Part shown: one piece after another, positions 44,984 to 55,222 of the stretch
Layout: every line of letters begins with the position of its first letter
How positions within the stretch are numbered: the first letter of the stretch is position 1
From: Pseudoips prasinana
Taxonomy: Eukaryota; Arthropoda; Insecta; Lepidoptera; Nolidae
Direction of reading: 5' to 3'
Length of the DNA stretch: 64,000 nucleotides
Assembly: GCA_951640165.1 (NCBI GenBank)
Contig: OX621238.1
Span: forward strand, 27,304,001 to 27,368,000
Translations under genes and position numbers: made by a program
Notes under the pieces: model-generated
The model's input: only the letters and a program-made list of their open reading frames with translations
Databases searched by the model: none
What the model was told of the DNA's origin: nothing

Positions 44984-45189
44984 AGTCCTTACTACTGAAG
45001 ATTGTTCGAGTGTCCGTGCCAACGTACAGAGTGAGAGGGCAGCCAGCCCAACTTGAATGCGATTACGAGCTCGGTGAAGACACTTTATACTCAGTTAAAT
45101 GGTACAGAGACAACGAAGAATTTTACCGCTACTTGCCCAAGTATGAAGCACCGAAACACGCTTATAAGTTGGAGGGAATCAAAGTTGAT
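44984..45189 (+). CDS. beat-like: Beaten path-family protein, exon encoding Ig domain 1 (first half)
   Basis: Beat proteins are secreted or membrane-anchored immunoglobulin-superfamily proteins that bind Sidestep-family partners and guide motor axons and synaptic pairing in insects. After the acceptor TTGTTACAG the exon starts with two bases of a split codon, then reads SLLLKIVRVSVPTYRVRGQ, PAQLECDYELGEDTLYSVKW and YRDNEEFYRYLPKYEAPKHA, ending LEGIKVD. It stops in phase 0 at the consensus donor GTAAGT (45190). The Cys in LECDYE is the first Ig cysteine; TLYSVKWYRDNEEFYRY is the signature Beat stretch. The upstream exon must end in phase 1 and was not found. Which Beat paralogue this is cannot be decided by eye. 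Confidence 0.92.
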
Positions 45190-45357
45190 GTAAGTTCTAC
45201 GTTGATTTAAGTTAAACTTATGTTTAGTTAAAGTGGATAGTATGTTAATATAATATTAGGGCATTTGTTAAGTTATGTTCTTCGTACTGTATGTTAGGTT
45301 TGCGTACAATCCTAGTGACAATTTTTTTTTTTAGAATTTTTCTTAAAATGTTATGTA

Positions 45358-45605
45358 CTAGCAGTGCCCGCGGACATTGTTTCGCGTTATAAATATTTTT
45401 ATCCCTGCCCGTTTGTCCTGCGTAATACTTCGGGATAAAATTATGATGATGAATCATATCCTATGACACTCCACAATAACGTAGCTTTCTGTTGGTGAAA
45501 TAATTTTGAAAATCGGTTAGATTCGGGTAGATCCAGAGATTACCCCTTACAACGTCACAAACTCACAAACGTTACCCCTTTATAATATTAGAATAGAAGT
45601 ATAGA
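45358..45605 (-). mobile_element. Non-autonomous Helitron, 248 bp
   Basis: On the minus strand it starts TCTATACTTCTATTCTAATA after A (T at 45606 on +) and ends with CGGGCACTGCTAG before T (A at 45357 on +). All four rule positions fit. It lies in the Beat intron 170 bp after the donor. Confidence 0.88.
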
Positions 45606-45609
45606 TAAA

Positions 45610-46060
45610 TTTAAATAAGGTAAGTACTAAGTCGATTAGTGGGTTATAATGAAATAAATTCATTTCAGAAATATGATACTATCTATTTTTATCATTTTTT
45701 TATTAAATTACCTTAATGTAATACTTAGATGTTTCTTTTTATTAAAACTTTGTTTACACAAATCATAGGATACATAATATTATACGTAGGGTACTTAGGG
45801 TTTTGCAGCCTTAAGAGGAGCAGAGCTAATTTCATATTTACTCTTTGCACTATCGCTTCGTTATCAGTCATATAAAATAAGAACTTCGATGAACTGAACA
45901 TTAAAATGTTGTCCTACAACTCGATTAAACAGGCATAGCTATTTTTCTAGAGGTCACATAAATGAGGCCGTCAACATTTGGCGTTGTCTTCCCCTGCCAA
46001 CTGTAGATTTCACACTTGCACGTACATACATAATTATATCCAATAAAAACAAGCAATTTA
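45610..46060. other. Intron DNA, nothing recognised
   Basis: AT-rich. Confidence 0.45.
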
Positions 46061-46140
46061 TTAATACTACTAGTCCTGCAAGCATAACCTGCAAATATTA
46101 TTAATACTACGAGTCCTGAAATCATATCCTACTAATATTA
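46061..46140. repeat. Tandem duplication of 40 bp at a Helitron 5' junction
   Basis: 46061-46100 and 46101-46140 both read TTAATACTAC-AGTCCTG-A-CAT-CCT-C-AATATTA. Unit 2 contains the first 14 bp of the Helitron at 46127. Confidence 0.85.
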
Positions 46141-46560
46141 TAAATACGAAAGTTTGTAAGTATGGATGGATGTATGGATGTTTGTTACTCTTTCACGCAA
46201 AAACTACTAAACGGATTTGGATGAAACTTGGTAGTCGACAAGTTTTGAATTTCGATAATTAAACCTACACATGATCTCCTTGACAATAACTTAATACAAG
46301 CTAGCTAAATATCATTACTATTATAAAATAAATCTTATTGTAAATGTTTTCATACAATCCGTGTACCTAAATATCTATATGTACCTAGAAATAATTATAA
46401 ATTAATTATATTTTTCTACAAACATGTTCTGACTATTTACAAGCGCTTTTTTAAAGTCTAAGGGAATTAAAACCTTTTTTATTTATTTAATATAGCTTAT
46501 ATATCCGAATAACTGTGATTTATAAAGTTTGACGCGGGTGAAACCGCGGGGCAGAGTTAG
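46127..46560 (+). mobile_element. Helitron interrupted by repeat family J
   Basis: It starts TCCTACTAATATTATAAATA after A (46126) and ends ACCGCGGGGCAGAGTTAG before T (46561). The usual CTAG has become TTAG. The 3' hairpin GACGCGGGTGAAACCGCGGG is present. A family J repeat occupies about 46266-46495. Confidence 0.8.
46266..46495 (+). repeat. Repeat family J, copy 1
   Basis: TTGACAATAACTTAATACAA, GCTAGCTAAATATCATT, ACATGTTCTGACTATTTACA and AAGCGCTTTTTTAAAGTCTA recur at 50047-50250 in the same order. The AATTAAAACCTTTTTTATTT end looks like a 3' terminus of a LINE-like element. Confidence 0.75.
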
Positions 46561-46706
46561 TCAATATTTTAAATGCGAAAGTTTGTGAGAATGGATGGAT
46601 GTTTGTTACTCTTTCACGCAAAAAAAATACTAATCATATTTTTATGAAACTTTGTGGTACTATTGTTTATACATCAGAATAACACATAAGCTACAATATA
46701 TAAAGA
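46561..46706 (+). mobile_element. Second Helitron 5' part directly abutting the first
   Basis: TCAATATTTTAAATGCGAAA, then GTTTGTGAGAATGGATGGAT and TTTGTTACTCTTTCACGCAA follow the first Helitron's 3' end without a single spacer base. It decays before a 3' terminus is reached. Confidence 0.72.
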
Positions 46707-46709
46707 TAA

Positions 46710-47410
46710 TATCCATAATATTCATCATCATCATTATAATATGACAAGTATCAAGTAAGTCGGAGAAATTCCTGCCTTCTCAAAGCTATCTTGACGTGCG
46801 ATGTTAAACCGTAGGAGTTGCATGAAGATTGTTCATCTTAAACAGTTCGAAATAAGAGTCAGTGACAGTTGCAGAATGAATTTACCGTTTATGTGAATGG
46901 CACTTTATCCAAAATAGCCGTAAATAGTTTTAAATTGCATATTTTTTACAATGCACGTTTTAGACCGGATGTGACGAAATTCGATATTTGTAATGTTGTT
47001 TTATTTTATTGCATAGGTACATGAACAGACTACAGACTAATAACAAATTAGTAATATCATTAGAAGGACATAGGCTAGTTTTATCTATACACCACACGGG
47101 CAAAGTCACTCTCGGAAGGTAGTATTCCGTATACTTGGTTTGTTTGAAAAGTAAAATTTCCAAGCGTTATTGTTTTTCTCGTTTTTTACGTGTAATTCAT
47201 TTTGTAGCATCGTTCAGTGATGAGTTTATTTGAATGAAAACAATAGTGTTCCATATGTATGTTGATTGATATAAGTCAATTATATTTATGAACTGATCAG
47301 TTCAGACTGTGTGTATTTTTTTAACTGAATTCAAAAGGTTATTAATATGACTTTATGTTCTTTTGTATATATTATGCGCATATTCTTCGTTGTTTGTGAT
47401 TTTTATTCGA
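46710..47410. other. Intron DNA, nothing recognised
   Basis: AT-rich. The 67-codon antisense frame at 46960 shows no family features. Confidence 0.45.
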
Positions 47411-47412
47411 TA

Positions 47413-47651
47413 CTAGCGGCCCGGTACGTGCTTCGCTACGCTTTTAATTATTAGTACAAATTGTTTGTATATGGGAGTATAGAAAGATGTTGATTTTACA
47501 CTTATTCAAGACTTTTTTTTAATTTTCTCTACGTACAAACCTTCCCTGGACTTCCACGAATAATTCAAGACCAAAATTAGCCAAATCGGTAAAGGCGTTG
47601 TTGAGTTATAACATTACAACGAAAAGTGGCATTGATTTTTATATTATTCGA
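47413..47651 (-). mobile_element. Non-autonomous Helitron, different subfamily, 239 bp
   Basis: On + it begins CTAGCGGCCCGGTACGTGCT after A (47412) and ends TTTTTATATTATTCGA before T (47652). Read on minus this is A|TCGAATAATATAAAAATC...CCGCTAG|T. Internal ATTCAAGACCAAAATTAGCC is not shared with the other Helitrons in the window. Confidence 0.78.
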
Positions 47652-47654
47652 TTC

Positions 47655-47915
47655 GAATTATTCTATGTATATTTTATTCAAGTGGGTTTATTGATTTTTT
47701 AATACAGAAATAATTATATACGCTATCATGTGAGCATATAAGCGTACGGTCCATCTGTTGGTAAGCGTCTACCGTAACCTATGACACTATCGACATATGT
47801 ACATGGCATCACTCACGTGACATAGACCTACACTACACTGAGATATTAAGTGTACGCGCAAGTGCAGATGTACTCACTCGTCTTACCCCTCTGTCATCTA
47901 GTGGTACGGATAACT
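47655..47915. other. Intron DNA
   Basis: Nothing recognised. Confidence 0.45.
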
Positions 47916-47916
47916 A

Positions 47917-48360
47917 GCCGGCGGTAGTAGTTGTGCTAACTAGCACCCTTTAGGCGATCCACCTTGCCTACTTCGCCGGGTCCATCAACGCCTTATGCAT
48001 ATCTGCTGCGGGTTGCTTTCACTTCCGAAGCCTCCTTTTAATCGCCTTTTACGATAGAGAGGAGTTACTGTAGTCTTATACTTAACCTCAAGTTTCAAAG
48101 GTGTCTGGCCGACGGTAGCAGCTATGCTAACTATCGCCACCTTTTAGGCGATCGACCAACACCGAATGCAGATCTGTTGTGGATTGCTTCCACATCCGAA
48201 GCCTCCTTCTAATCGCCTCTTGCGATAGGCAGGAGTTAAGGTAGTATTGTTCTTAACCCGAGGTTACCAAGATAGACATGTCTGGTCAATGGTACCTTGC
48301 TAACTTCGCCATTTCCACCAACGCCTATTGCATATCTGCTGTGAGTTGCTTTAACATAAA
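47917..48360. repeat. Degenerate tandem repeat, unit about 180 bp, 2.5 copies
   Basis: GGCGGTAGTAGTTGTGCTAA (47920) and GACGGTAGCAGCTATGCTAA (48111) open the first two units. Both continue TTTAGGCGATC, CATATCTGCTG or GCAGATCTGTTG, CCGAAGCCTCCTT and AATCGCCT. A third partial unit (48280-48360) keeps GGTCAATGGTACCTTGCTAA and GCATATCTGCTG. Non-coding in all frames; origin unknown. Confidence 0.8.
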
Positions 48361-48364
48361 TATT

Positions 48365-48915
48365 GCAAACGTTTACTTTTACCATTTAACCCCAGGAAAA
48401 GTATTTTCAATGTGGCCTATTTTTCAAGCATTGTCTTAAAGTGATTCTCTATTAATTTGCTTTGTGGTATTAGCTGATATTATTCTCATTGTTCTACAGT
48501 AATTACTAAGTTATCTGACTCCTCTCTGAAATTTGGATGAAATTAATTACTGTAACGTTATAATTGATAACGTTATGCTCTTATACCCAGTCGGTTCCCT
48601 TTAGAGAATTAACGCCTTGTAACCGATGCCACGATATTTTGACGGGGGCGACCGCATTGTCTGAACAGTGCTTGCCGTCTTGTAAATTCCCTTTGTTATA
48701 AAGAGAAGCCTATCAACATTATATATACTTTAATATTATCTTATTCCTTCATGGTTAAATTTTGGGTACAAAATTTGGCTATCTCCGCTTTGTAACATAA
48801 TTTTGCCTAATAAATACTTACGCATCAAAAACATACAGACGTCTTCAACGTGTCTTTGTTACAATCGAATTTAACAAGACGTATATTCCAAAAGCATACA
48901 CTTTCAAATATAAAA
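48365..48915. other. Intron DNA, nothing recognised
   Basis: AT-rich. Confidence 0.45.
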
Positions 48916-48918
48916 ATG

Positions 48919-49215
48919 TTCAGAATAGATTGGTAAACAACGCAGAATTGTGTAACATACATAGCAAGTTCAAAATTGGTTGCTAAGCAACGGAGATATC
49001 ATGATACATACGTAGAAATTTCAAAATTGGTTACCAAACAATGGAGAAATTGTGTAAAATACATAGCAAGTTCAAAATGGGTTGCCAAGGAACGAAGGAA
49101 TCTTGAAACTTATGTAACAGGTTCAAAATTAGTTGCTAAGCATCGGAGAAATCATGAAACATATATTAAAGGTTCAAAACTTGGTTCCCAAAAAACGGAA
49201 AAATTGTGATACATA
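48919..49215 (+). repeat. Minisatellite, 51-bp unit, about 6 copies, open in one frame
   Basis: TTCAAAATTGG-type starts occur at 48969, 49020, 49071, 49122 and 49173, exactly 51 bp apart, with a slightly shifted first unit at 48919. Units share GGTTGC-AAG-AACGGAGAAAT and ATACATA. Because 51 is a multiple of three, one frame stays open for 77 codons and gives a 17-residue repeat (WVAKERRNLETYVTGSK and similar). Sites vary at all codon positions, so it is better read as a non-coding minisatellite. Confidence 0.88.
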
Positions 49216-49219
49216 CATA

Positions 49220-49650
49220 AAATGGCTAAAACAGTCAAAATGATAACCGTGTGTAACAGAGATTTGTTTCGGAGCCTAGATGGTTATTGATCCTCCGTCC
49301 AGTAAAAAAATATTGTTTACCCTGGTGCTACAATCTTGGGTACAGTAATAAACTTATGTTATCATACAGCTGTCACCCGTAAATTCTGTTAGTTAACTGC
49401 TACAGATCATATGAGAGCTGATACTAAAATAAATTGGCAACATGTAGTGAAAATGAAAATTATGGTATGGGCTATCTATTATGTGTATGGATGCCTAAAT
49501 GTAAAAAAATAAATGAAGGTAGTGTACTACCTTTTTCACTAAATCTTTTAATATTTTTTTTCTGACTACTAAAAAATCTTATTCATATAGCATGATTTTC
49601 TAGTAGTCAGAAAAAATGATTTAATTGCTATTATTGTACGCCCATTAAAA
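49220..49650. other. Intron DNA with one hairpin
   Basis: An inverted pair (49554-49571 and 49601-49617) with CTGACTACTA/TAGTAGTCAG. Otherwise nothing. Confidence 0.5.
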
Positions 49651-49653
49651 TAA

Positions 49654-49802
49654 TGACACCAATATTATAAAGGCGAAAGTTTGTGAGTGTGTATGTTTGT
49701 TACTTCTTCAGGTCTAAATGGGTAGAGCGATTTGAATAAAATTTGGTATGAAGTTAGCTGACACCCTGGATTAACTCATGTAAAACCGCAGGGCACAGCT
49801 AG
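49654..49802 (+). mobile_element. Short Helitron copy
   Basis: ACCAATATTATAAAGGCGAA, AGTTTGTGAGTGTGTATG and GTAAAACCGCAGGGCACAGCT end in CTAG (49799-49802) before T. The first bases have drifted from TC. Confidence 0.72.
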
Positions 49803-50034
49803 TAATAAATAATCATAACTAACCGGGACATATCACAGAGCGTCAACTAACCCAAAATAAAAAAGCTTACAAACTACTATGGATGCTAGAAAACCGGTAG
49901 AAATAGTTATTTACTATTTTATAAATATATATACATACAATAAACTCAATTGTAACTCACAGAGGACTAAAAAAATTAAGGCTAGTAATAATTTGCTTTT
50001 AAACTGTAATAAATTAAAGTTTTGATATTATGAA

Positions 50035-50282
50035 TGTGCCTAAAGACATCTCTTGACAATAACTTGATACGAGCTAGCTAAATATCATTTCTGTAATAAA
50101 ATAAATTTTATAAATGTTTTTATACAAGATGTATCTAAATATCTATGTTACTGGAAATAATATCTAATGTATACAACTATGTTACTACAAACATGTTCTG
50201 ACTATATACAAGCGCTTTTTTAAAGTCTACGTGAATAAAAACCTTTTTTATTATATTTATTTTATTTTATTTTATTTTATAG
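50035..50282 (+). repeat. Repeat family J, copy 2, with TTTTA tail
   Basis: CTCTTGACAATAACTTGATA through ACAAACATGTTCTGACTATA and TACAAGCGCTTTTTTAAAGT match copy 1. It ends AATAAAAACCTTTTTTATTA and a tandem TTTTA run (50255-50280). Confidence 0.77.
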
Positions 50283-50284
50283 AC

Positions 50285-51335
50285 ATATATGAATTCTATT
50301 GTTCAACAAATCCATACAATTGTGTTAATATTTAAAGCTTAGGGTATTTAAAGATAACATCTGTCGGTATGTCATAAAGACAGAAATGTATTCAAGCTGT
50401 GTGGAATAATCTGAATAAAACGTGATAGTAGCTTAATTACGGTTTTAAAAATATGCCAAAGTTGAAGTTACTTTCCTTTACGTTTATAAAGGACTGTTTG
50501 TATAAATTAATAAATTTTAGTAGCTGGTACTGCCCGGCAAGTCTAGTATAATGAATTGAAGCATACCTCAGTTTTTTACTCATCAGGGGTAAAGATTTAT
50601 AATGGATAACGAAATATATCTAAACAGCCAAATTGAATGCCAAAGGGTTACGATATCAATACTATTAGACCAATTTAAGTATAATTTGAAAGGTTTTCCT
50701 GGAATTCCGTTCTTTGAAGAGTTTATGTTCGGTTATCTATTGGCAGCGCACAATGGAGTACGCCGTCGAACACTGACAAAAGATAGGGATAGAAATGAGA
50801 CGAAGCCACACAATCCATGCGACTATTGAACGGTACTATCATCTAAGCTAGTGGAAACGTGCTCAACAAAATTACTTGTAGTAGGGAGACTTAGCAGGGA
50901 TTCCATTTTCCTTATTGATCATGATATGCCATGTCTCCTGTTCAAACTTATCTTTCCACGAACGATACGAATGATTAAACTTATGGTTTCATATTTTGTG
51001 AAGTAATGAAACATTTTTACAGACTTGATGAAAATAATTTGTCATACTCGCTCACGTAAAATAGATTGTTCGCGTGAATCTGGACTATTTTACAGTAGGC
51101 CCTTCCTACATTTCAGCGTATATTTAATATTGTGACAAATGTTATCTACCTATATTTGACATACAACTATATAATACGCATGCATAAGAACAGACACAAA
51201 GGACATTTTTATTTGCTTAGCCTCATTTCAACCTCAGCTAACGAAGTCCAGGGCCAGGCCAGGTTAGAAAAATGCTTGTAAATCAGGCGGTCTTGTGTCT
51301 GATCCTTTTTTAGTGGAATCGCGTAATTTTTTTTT
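50285..51335. other. Intron DNA, no recognised gene
   Basis: A 75-codon frame at 50602-50829 (MDNEIYLNSQIECQRVT) has no family features that could be recognised. Confidence 0.4.
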
Positions 51336-51339
51336 TATA

Positions 51340-51482
51340 TCAAACGGCGACAAAATTGCTAGTGGGTCACCTGATGGTAAGTGATCACCGCCGCCCATGG
51401 ACATTCGCAACACGAGAGGGGTCGCAGGTGAATTGTCGGCCTTTAAGAGTCAGCCTATGCCTATGTGTTGACCCGACCTCTT
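51340..51482. repeat. Lepidopteran interspersed repeat fragment
   Basis: AAATTGCTAGTGGGTCACCT, GATGGTAAGTGATCACCGCC and GCCCATGGACATTCGCAACA are a widely seen lepidopteran repeat by memory. Only one copy occurs here. Confidence 0.5.
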
Positions 51483-51484
51483 AG

Positions 51485-51652
51485 TAATATTCTTTTGAGT
51501 TTAGCCCGGACATACATACAGATAAACAGACAAAAATTCTAAAAACTATATTTTGGCTTCGATATTGGTTGTAGATCACGACCCACGTATCCTTTTTAAA
51601 AAATATTCAATGTACAGTTTTGACTTTCCTACGATTTTATTATATGTATAGA
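51485..51652 (-). mobile_element. Helitron, 3'-truncated
   Basis: The minus strand starts TCTATACATATAATAAAATC at 51652 (T at 51653 on +) and matches the first about 165 bp of the 1343-1667 Helitron. This includes CTGTTTATCTGTATGTATG-like and GTCCGGGCTAAACTCAAAAG segments. No CTAG end. Confidence 0.78.
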
Positions 51653-51654
51653 TG

Positions 51655-52062
51655 TCTTCTGTAAGGTGGAGGTATTTCCCCATTCGGGCTGCTCTTTGAG
51701 CGAATGAATGCTCTGCCCTACTTCTCTTAAATAATAAGATTGATCCTCTATTAGATCAAATCCAGTTACACATTTTGTCAGCATAGACAGGAACTACGCA
51801 CTCTATATATTGTTCTCGATAGACCCAAATCTTAAGTGCGGTTCAGGAAGCTGGTGCTTGGCGAAACTCTACGCCTAGCTATTTGATCTGTTTCAGGTTG
51901 TATTTATTTATTAGTAAGAGAGTAGACATGTACTTCCAAAGACGTTTCTACCGTAAGGTCACTATTACGCCATAAACCGTTGCACTATTGATTAAACGGG
52001 AAATTTTCAATTGATTACACAATAGTGTAATTTGACCACCAAGGGACAAGTTATACACAATA
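51655..52062. other. Intron DNA, nothing firmly recognised
   Basis: GGTGGAGGTATTTCCCCATT and GCGAATGAATGCTCTGCCCT look repeat-like, but no second copy lies in the window. Confidence 0.4.
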
Positions 52063-52064
52063 CT

Positions 52065-52312
52065 ATAATTTTCCGGTTGAAGTGGTCGGTAGATACCTTC
52101 ACGCCGCAGGTCGTGGGTTTGATTCCCATCCGGGACAGATATTTGTGTGCATGAACTTATCTGTTTGTACTGAGTCTGGGTGTTATTATCTATATAAGTA
52201 TGTATTTACATAATAAAAGTAGTAAATATATCAGTTATCTGGTTTCCACAATATAATCTCTGCTTAATTTGGGATCAGATGGCCATGTGTGAATAATGTC
52301 CCAGAATATTAT
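52065..52312 (+). mobile_element. tRNA-headed SINE, family C, sense copy
   Basis: The head with CACGCCGCAGGTCGTGGGTT and TGATTCCCATCCGGGACAG is followed by the body TTTGTGTGCATGAACTTATC, TATATAAGTATGTATTTAC, GGGATCAGATGGCCATGTGT and GAATAATGTCCC. It lies immediately upstream of the truncated RTE element. Confidence 0.85.
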
Positions 52313-52329
52313 ATTATTTCCTAGGACAT

Positions 52330-54035
52330 GAACTCCATACGAGACTAAGATGGAAATATAGTGAAAGGGGAAGAATGTGTGTTAAAACGTTGAAAGGAGT
52401 ATTTTGAAAGTTTGTATGAAAGAATTGTAACAGAGAGTGAACGTAGTTCACTAAGTATAGACAAGAACAAATGTAAAGATGAAATTAGTATGGATGAGAT
52501 TGTGAAAGCTATTAAGAGTATGAAATCAGGTAAGTCACGAGGGTATGACAAGATAACTTCCGAGATGCTGAAGGCTGGACATGGCGTCATAGCGAGTCAG
52601 CTGTGCCAAGTGCCAAGTGATTGGTGCAAGGCTGTCATCGTACCTCTTTACAAAGGGAAAGGCTCACGGCAAGACTGTAAAAACTATAGGGGCATTAGTC
52701 TGCTCAGCGTCGTTGGTAAGTTGTATGCGAAAGTATTGGTTGAAAGAGATGTGAAAGAAACCGATGCGAAAATATGGGATGCACAGGCGGGTTTTCGAAG
52801 AGGAATGGGATGCACGGATCAGGTCTTTTCTCTACGAAGCATAGTAGAGAAGTTTTTGGGCAAAAGCCAAAAGGTCTACTGTGCCTTCGTAGACTTAGAA
52901 AAGGCCTACGATAGAGTGTTGAGGAATGAGCTATGGTCGGTACTGTCCATGTATGGGTTGGACGACAACCTTGTTCAAGCACTGAAATCTCTTTATAGTG
53001 ATTCCAGAGTTTGCGTGAGATTTAACGGGTCATACACTGAGTGGTTTTGCATCCAAAAGGGTGTTAGACAGGGATGTGTAGCGTCACCGTGGTTGTTTAA
53101 CCTATTCATGGATAGCTGTTTAAAAGATTTGAAAGAAAGTGAATGCGGTGTAAGGATGAATGAGTTACTCATCAAATGTCTGCTTTACGCTGATGATCAA
53201 GTTCTACTTGCATCATCGGCGGACGAGTTGCAGGTGATGGTAACAAATATGCATGAAGTTTTTGAAAGGAGAGGCATGAAAATGAATGTTAGTAAGACGA
53301 AAGTAATGGTATTTGAGAGGGATGAATACACGACAGCATGTTATATTGTGATTGGAGGAGAGAAAGTCGAACAGGTGAAAGAGTTTGTATATTTGGGAAC
53401 TTTGTTTACGAGAGATGGGAAATATGAGAAAGATATTGTTAGAAGAGTAAATGCGGGGAACAGAGTGAATGGGGCACTACACGCCTTTATGAGTAGCCGA
53501 CAAGTCTCAAAGAAGGCTCGACTGGCCGTGCACGATGGAGTGTTAGTGCCAACTTTAATGTATGGAAGTGAAAGTTGGGTATGGCAGAAAAAGAATGAAA
53601 GTAAAATAAATGCAGTGGAAATGAGAGCTCTGAGAAGTATGTGTGGTGTGACTTTGAGAGACAGAATTCGAAATACTGATATAAGAGAGCGTTGTGGTGT
53701 GAAAGAGGATGTAGTCACAAAGATTGAAAAAGGAATGCTGGGATGGTTTGGCCATTTAGAGAGGATGAATGAAATAAGATTGATCAAAGAAGTATACCTG
53801 GCCTGTGTGAATGGAACAACTGGAAGAGGAAGACCTCGTCGAACATTCTCTGACCAAATCGGAGACGTTCTCAAGAAAGGGCAGGTCAGAAGTACCCTAA
53901 ACCGGCGAGCATGTATGAAGAATATTATGTTAGTAATCGAGGCAATTGACGTGTGCAAAGATCGTGACAAATGGAAATCCGTTGTCTCTGCCTACCCCTC
54001 TGGGAATAAGGCGTGAGTCTATGTATGTATGTATG
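52330..54035 (+). mobile_element. RTE-clade LINE, 5'-truncated
   Basis: It contains the second half of an RTE-type element: linker, reverse transcriptase, C-terminal domain, a very short 3' end and a TATG tandem tail (54018-54035). The endonuclease is missing. Four shorter 3' pieces of the same family lie at 3165, 16650, 29230 and here, all sharing the 3' end, as expected from abortive target-primed reverse transcription. Confidence 0.9.
52394..54016 (+). pseudogene. RTE reverse transcriptase ORF fragment
   Basis: Frame open from 52394; an in-frame TGA at 52391 sits where the family has Trp in an RWKEYF motif. Counting from 52412, [19 protein letters not shown] lies near residue 36-54. A deletion of roughly 15 residues follows ASQLCQ, then come [30 protein letters not shown] (about 123), [12 protein letters not shown] (about 157, catalytic Asp), [14 protein letters not shown] and [10 protein letters not shown] (about 256-265, catalytic Asp pair). 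The C-terminal part has GWFGHLERM and [14 protein letters not shown], ending SAYPSGNKA. Catalytic residues are intact, but loss of the endonuclease makes it inactive. It lies in the sense direction inside the Beat intron. Confidence 0.9.
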
Positions 54036-54039
54036 TACA

Positions 54040-54700
54040 TTACAGTTATAACGATAAAGTTGTTATTTCAAAATGTATAATCAAGGGAAGTTTGTACAAC
54101 ACGAAATTTTAGGGACTTCATGTCTATACATTCTCATTCCGCTAAAGAGTTAGCACTTCTACAACTTAATCCAGAGAATTCCAATACGTTGTCTCTAATC
54201 TCGCGCACTTAGAAAATAAATCTGTCTGAACAGTAGCCCAATAAACAGTAAAGTTGGGGAACCCGGTGAAAATATTCGATTCAGTAATTTAAAAATGCCG
54301 GGAAAGACTCAGTTTTATTGAGAACTTTGTGCCAATTCGTTTATTAAATAACTGAACTTTTGTATGACTTCTTGCAATTACACAATCTCTTCTCACTTTT
54401 TTTGTCCTCGCTGCGAGCTTCAAAGGAAAATTGTTTGTGTAATTGAATAATTTACATTACAAAAAACGTAATTAATAGTAAAATATTGAAGATGAGTATC
54501 TACTAAAAGTCGTGAAACTGTTTGACATATTTTTTTTAAAACCCTTTGTGAGATTGTTGAATGTTCGTGACATTCGAGCCAATGTTTTTTTTTTTGTTTA
54601 TGCAAGAATTCTTCATGAACATAATATTAAAATTCACCCACCATTTTCTTCGCTACTACAATATTCTTAAAACGGAAATTGAAGATTTTACATAATTACA
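54040..54700. other. Intron DNA, nothing recognised
   Basis: AT-rich. Confidence 0.45.
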
Positions 54701-54704
54701 TAGC

Positions 54705-54753
54705 AAAGAAAAATGATCTACTATCCTCTAGGGATAGTAGATCATTTTTCTTT
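54705..54753. repeat. Perfect 22-bp hairpin, 5-bp loop
   Basis: Arms 54705-54726 and 54732-54753 (AAATGATCTACTATCC core) are exact reverse complements. A smaller inverted pair (TACCCGTTTAAAA) follows at 54907-54939. Confidence 0.92.
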
Positions 54754-54754
54754 A

Positions 54755-55220
54755 ACATAAATTATCAGAAAACTTCGACTAAATTTTCGATGGGGTAATG
54801 GGGATGGACCATTTTCCAGGTATTTATTTAAAACTCTTATTGTATATAAGGTTGTTCATCAAATACAAATACAGTTGTTCTAATATTAAATATATTTTTA
54901 AAAGGGTACCCGTTTAAAAGGGTACTTTTTAAACGGGTAGTTCTTTAGAGACTGCGGAGAAAACTTGAGACAATTCTGAATAAAGTAACACAATTTTCTT
55001 TAATAAATTGAGACATCGAGGCACGAATGGCAGTGACCGTTAACAGTTTCACTCTTAGAATACAAAGTAGTAAATATTTTTTACTTTTATTCTAGGGATG
55101 TTGTTATCAGTAATAATCTTTAAACATACACAAATGAAACGAACTACTAGAATCCAAAAATATGCTAATTTATGCTAAGTTTCTAGAAGAGACTAGTTTT
55201 AATTTTTTTGGTAAAGATAA
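54755..55220. other. Intron DNA
   Basis: Nothing else recognised. Confidence 0.45.
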
Positions 55221-55222
55221 TA

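Noticed and set aside
48919..49215. CRISPR-like array
   Set aside because: The 51-bp units are contiguous and vary throughout; there are no unique spacers, and the genome is eukaryotic.
52345..53970. Minus-strand open frames up to 209 codons
   Set aside because: Shadows of the RTE reverse transcriptase on the other strand; composition is Ser/Pro/Phe-rich without family features.
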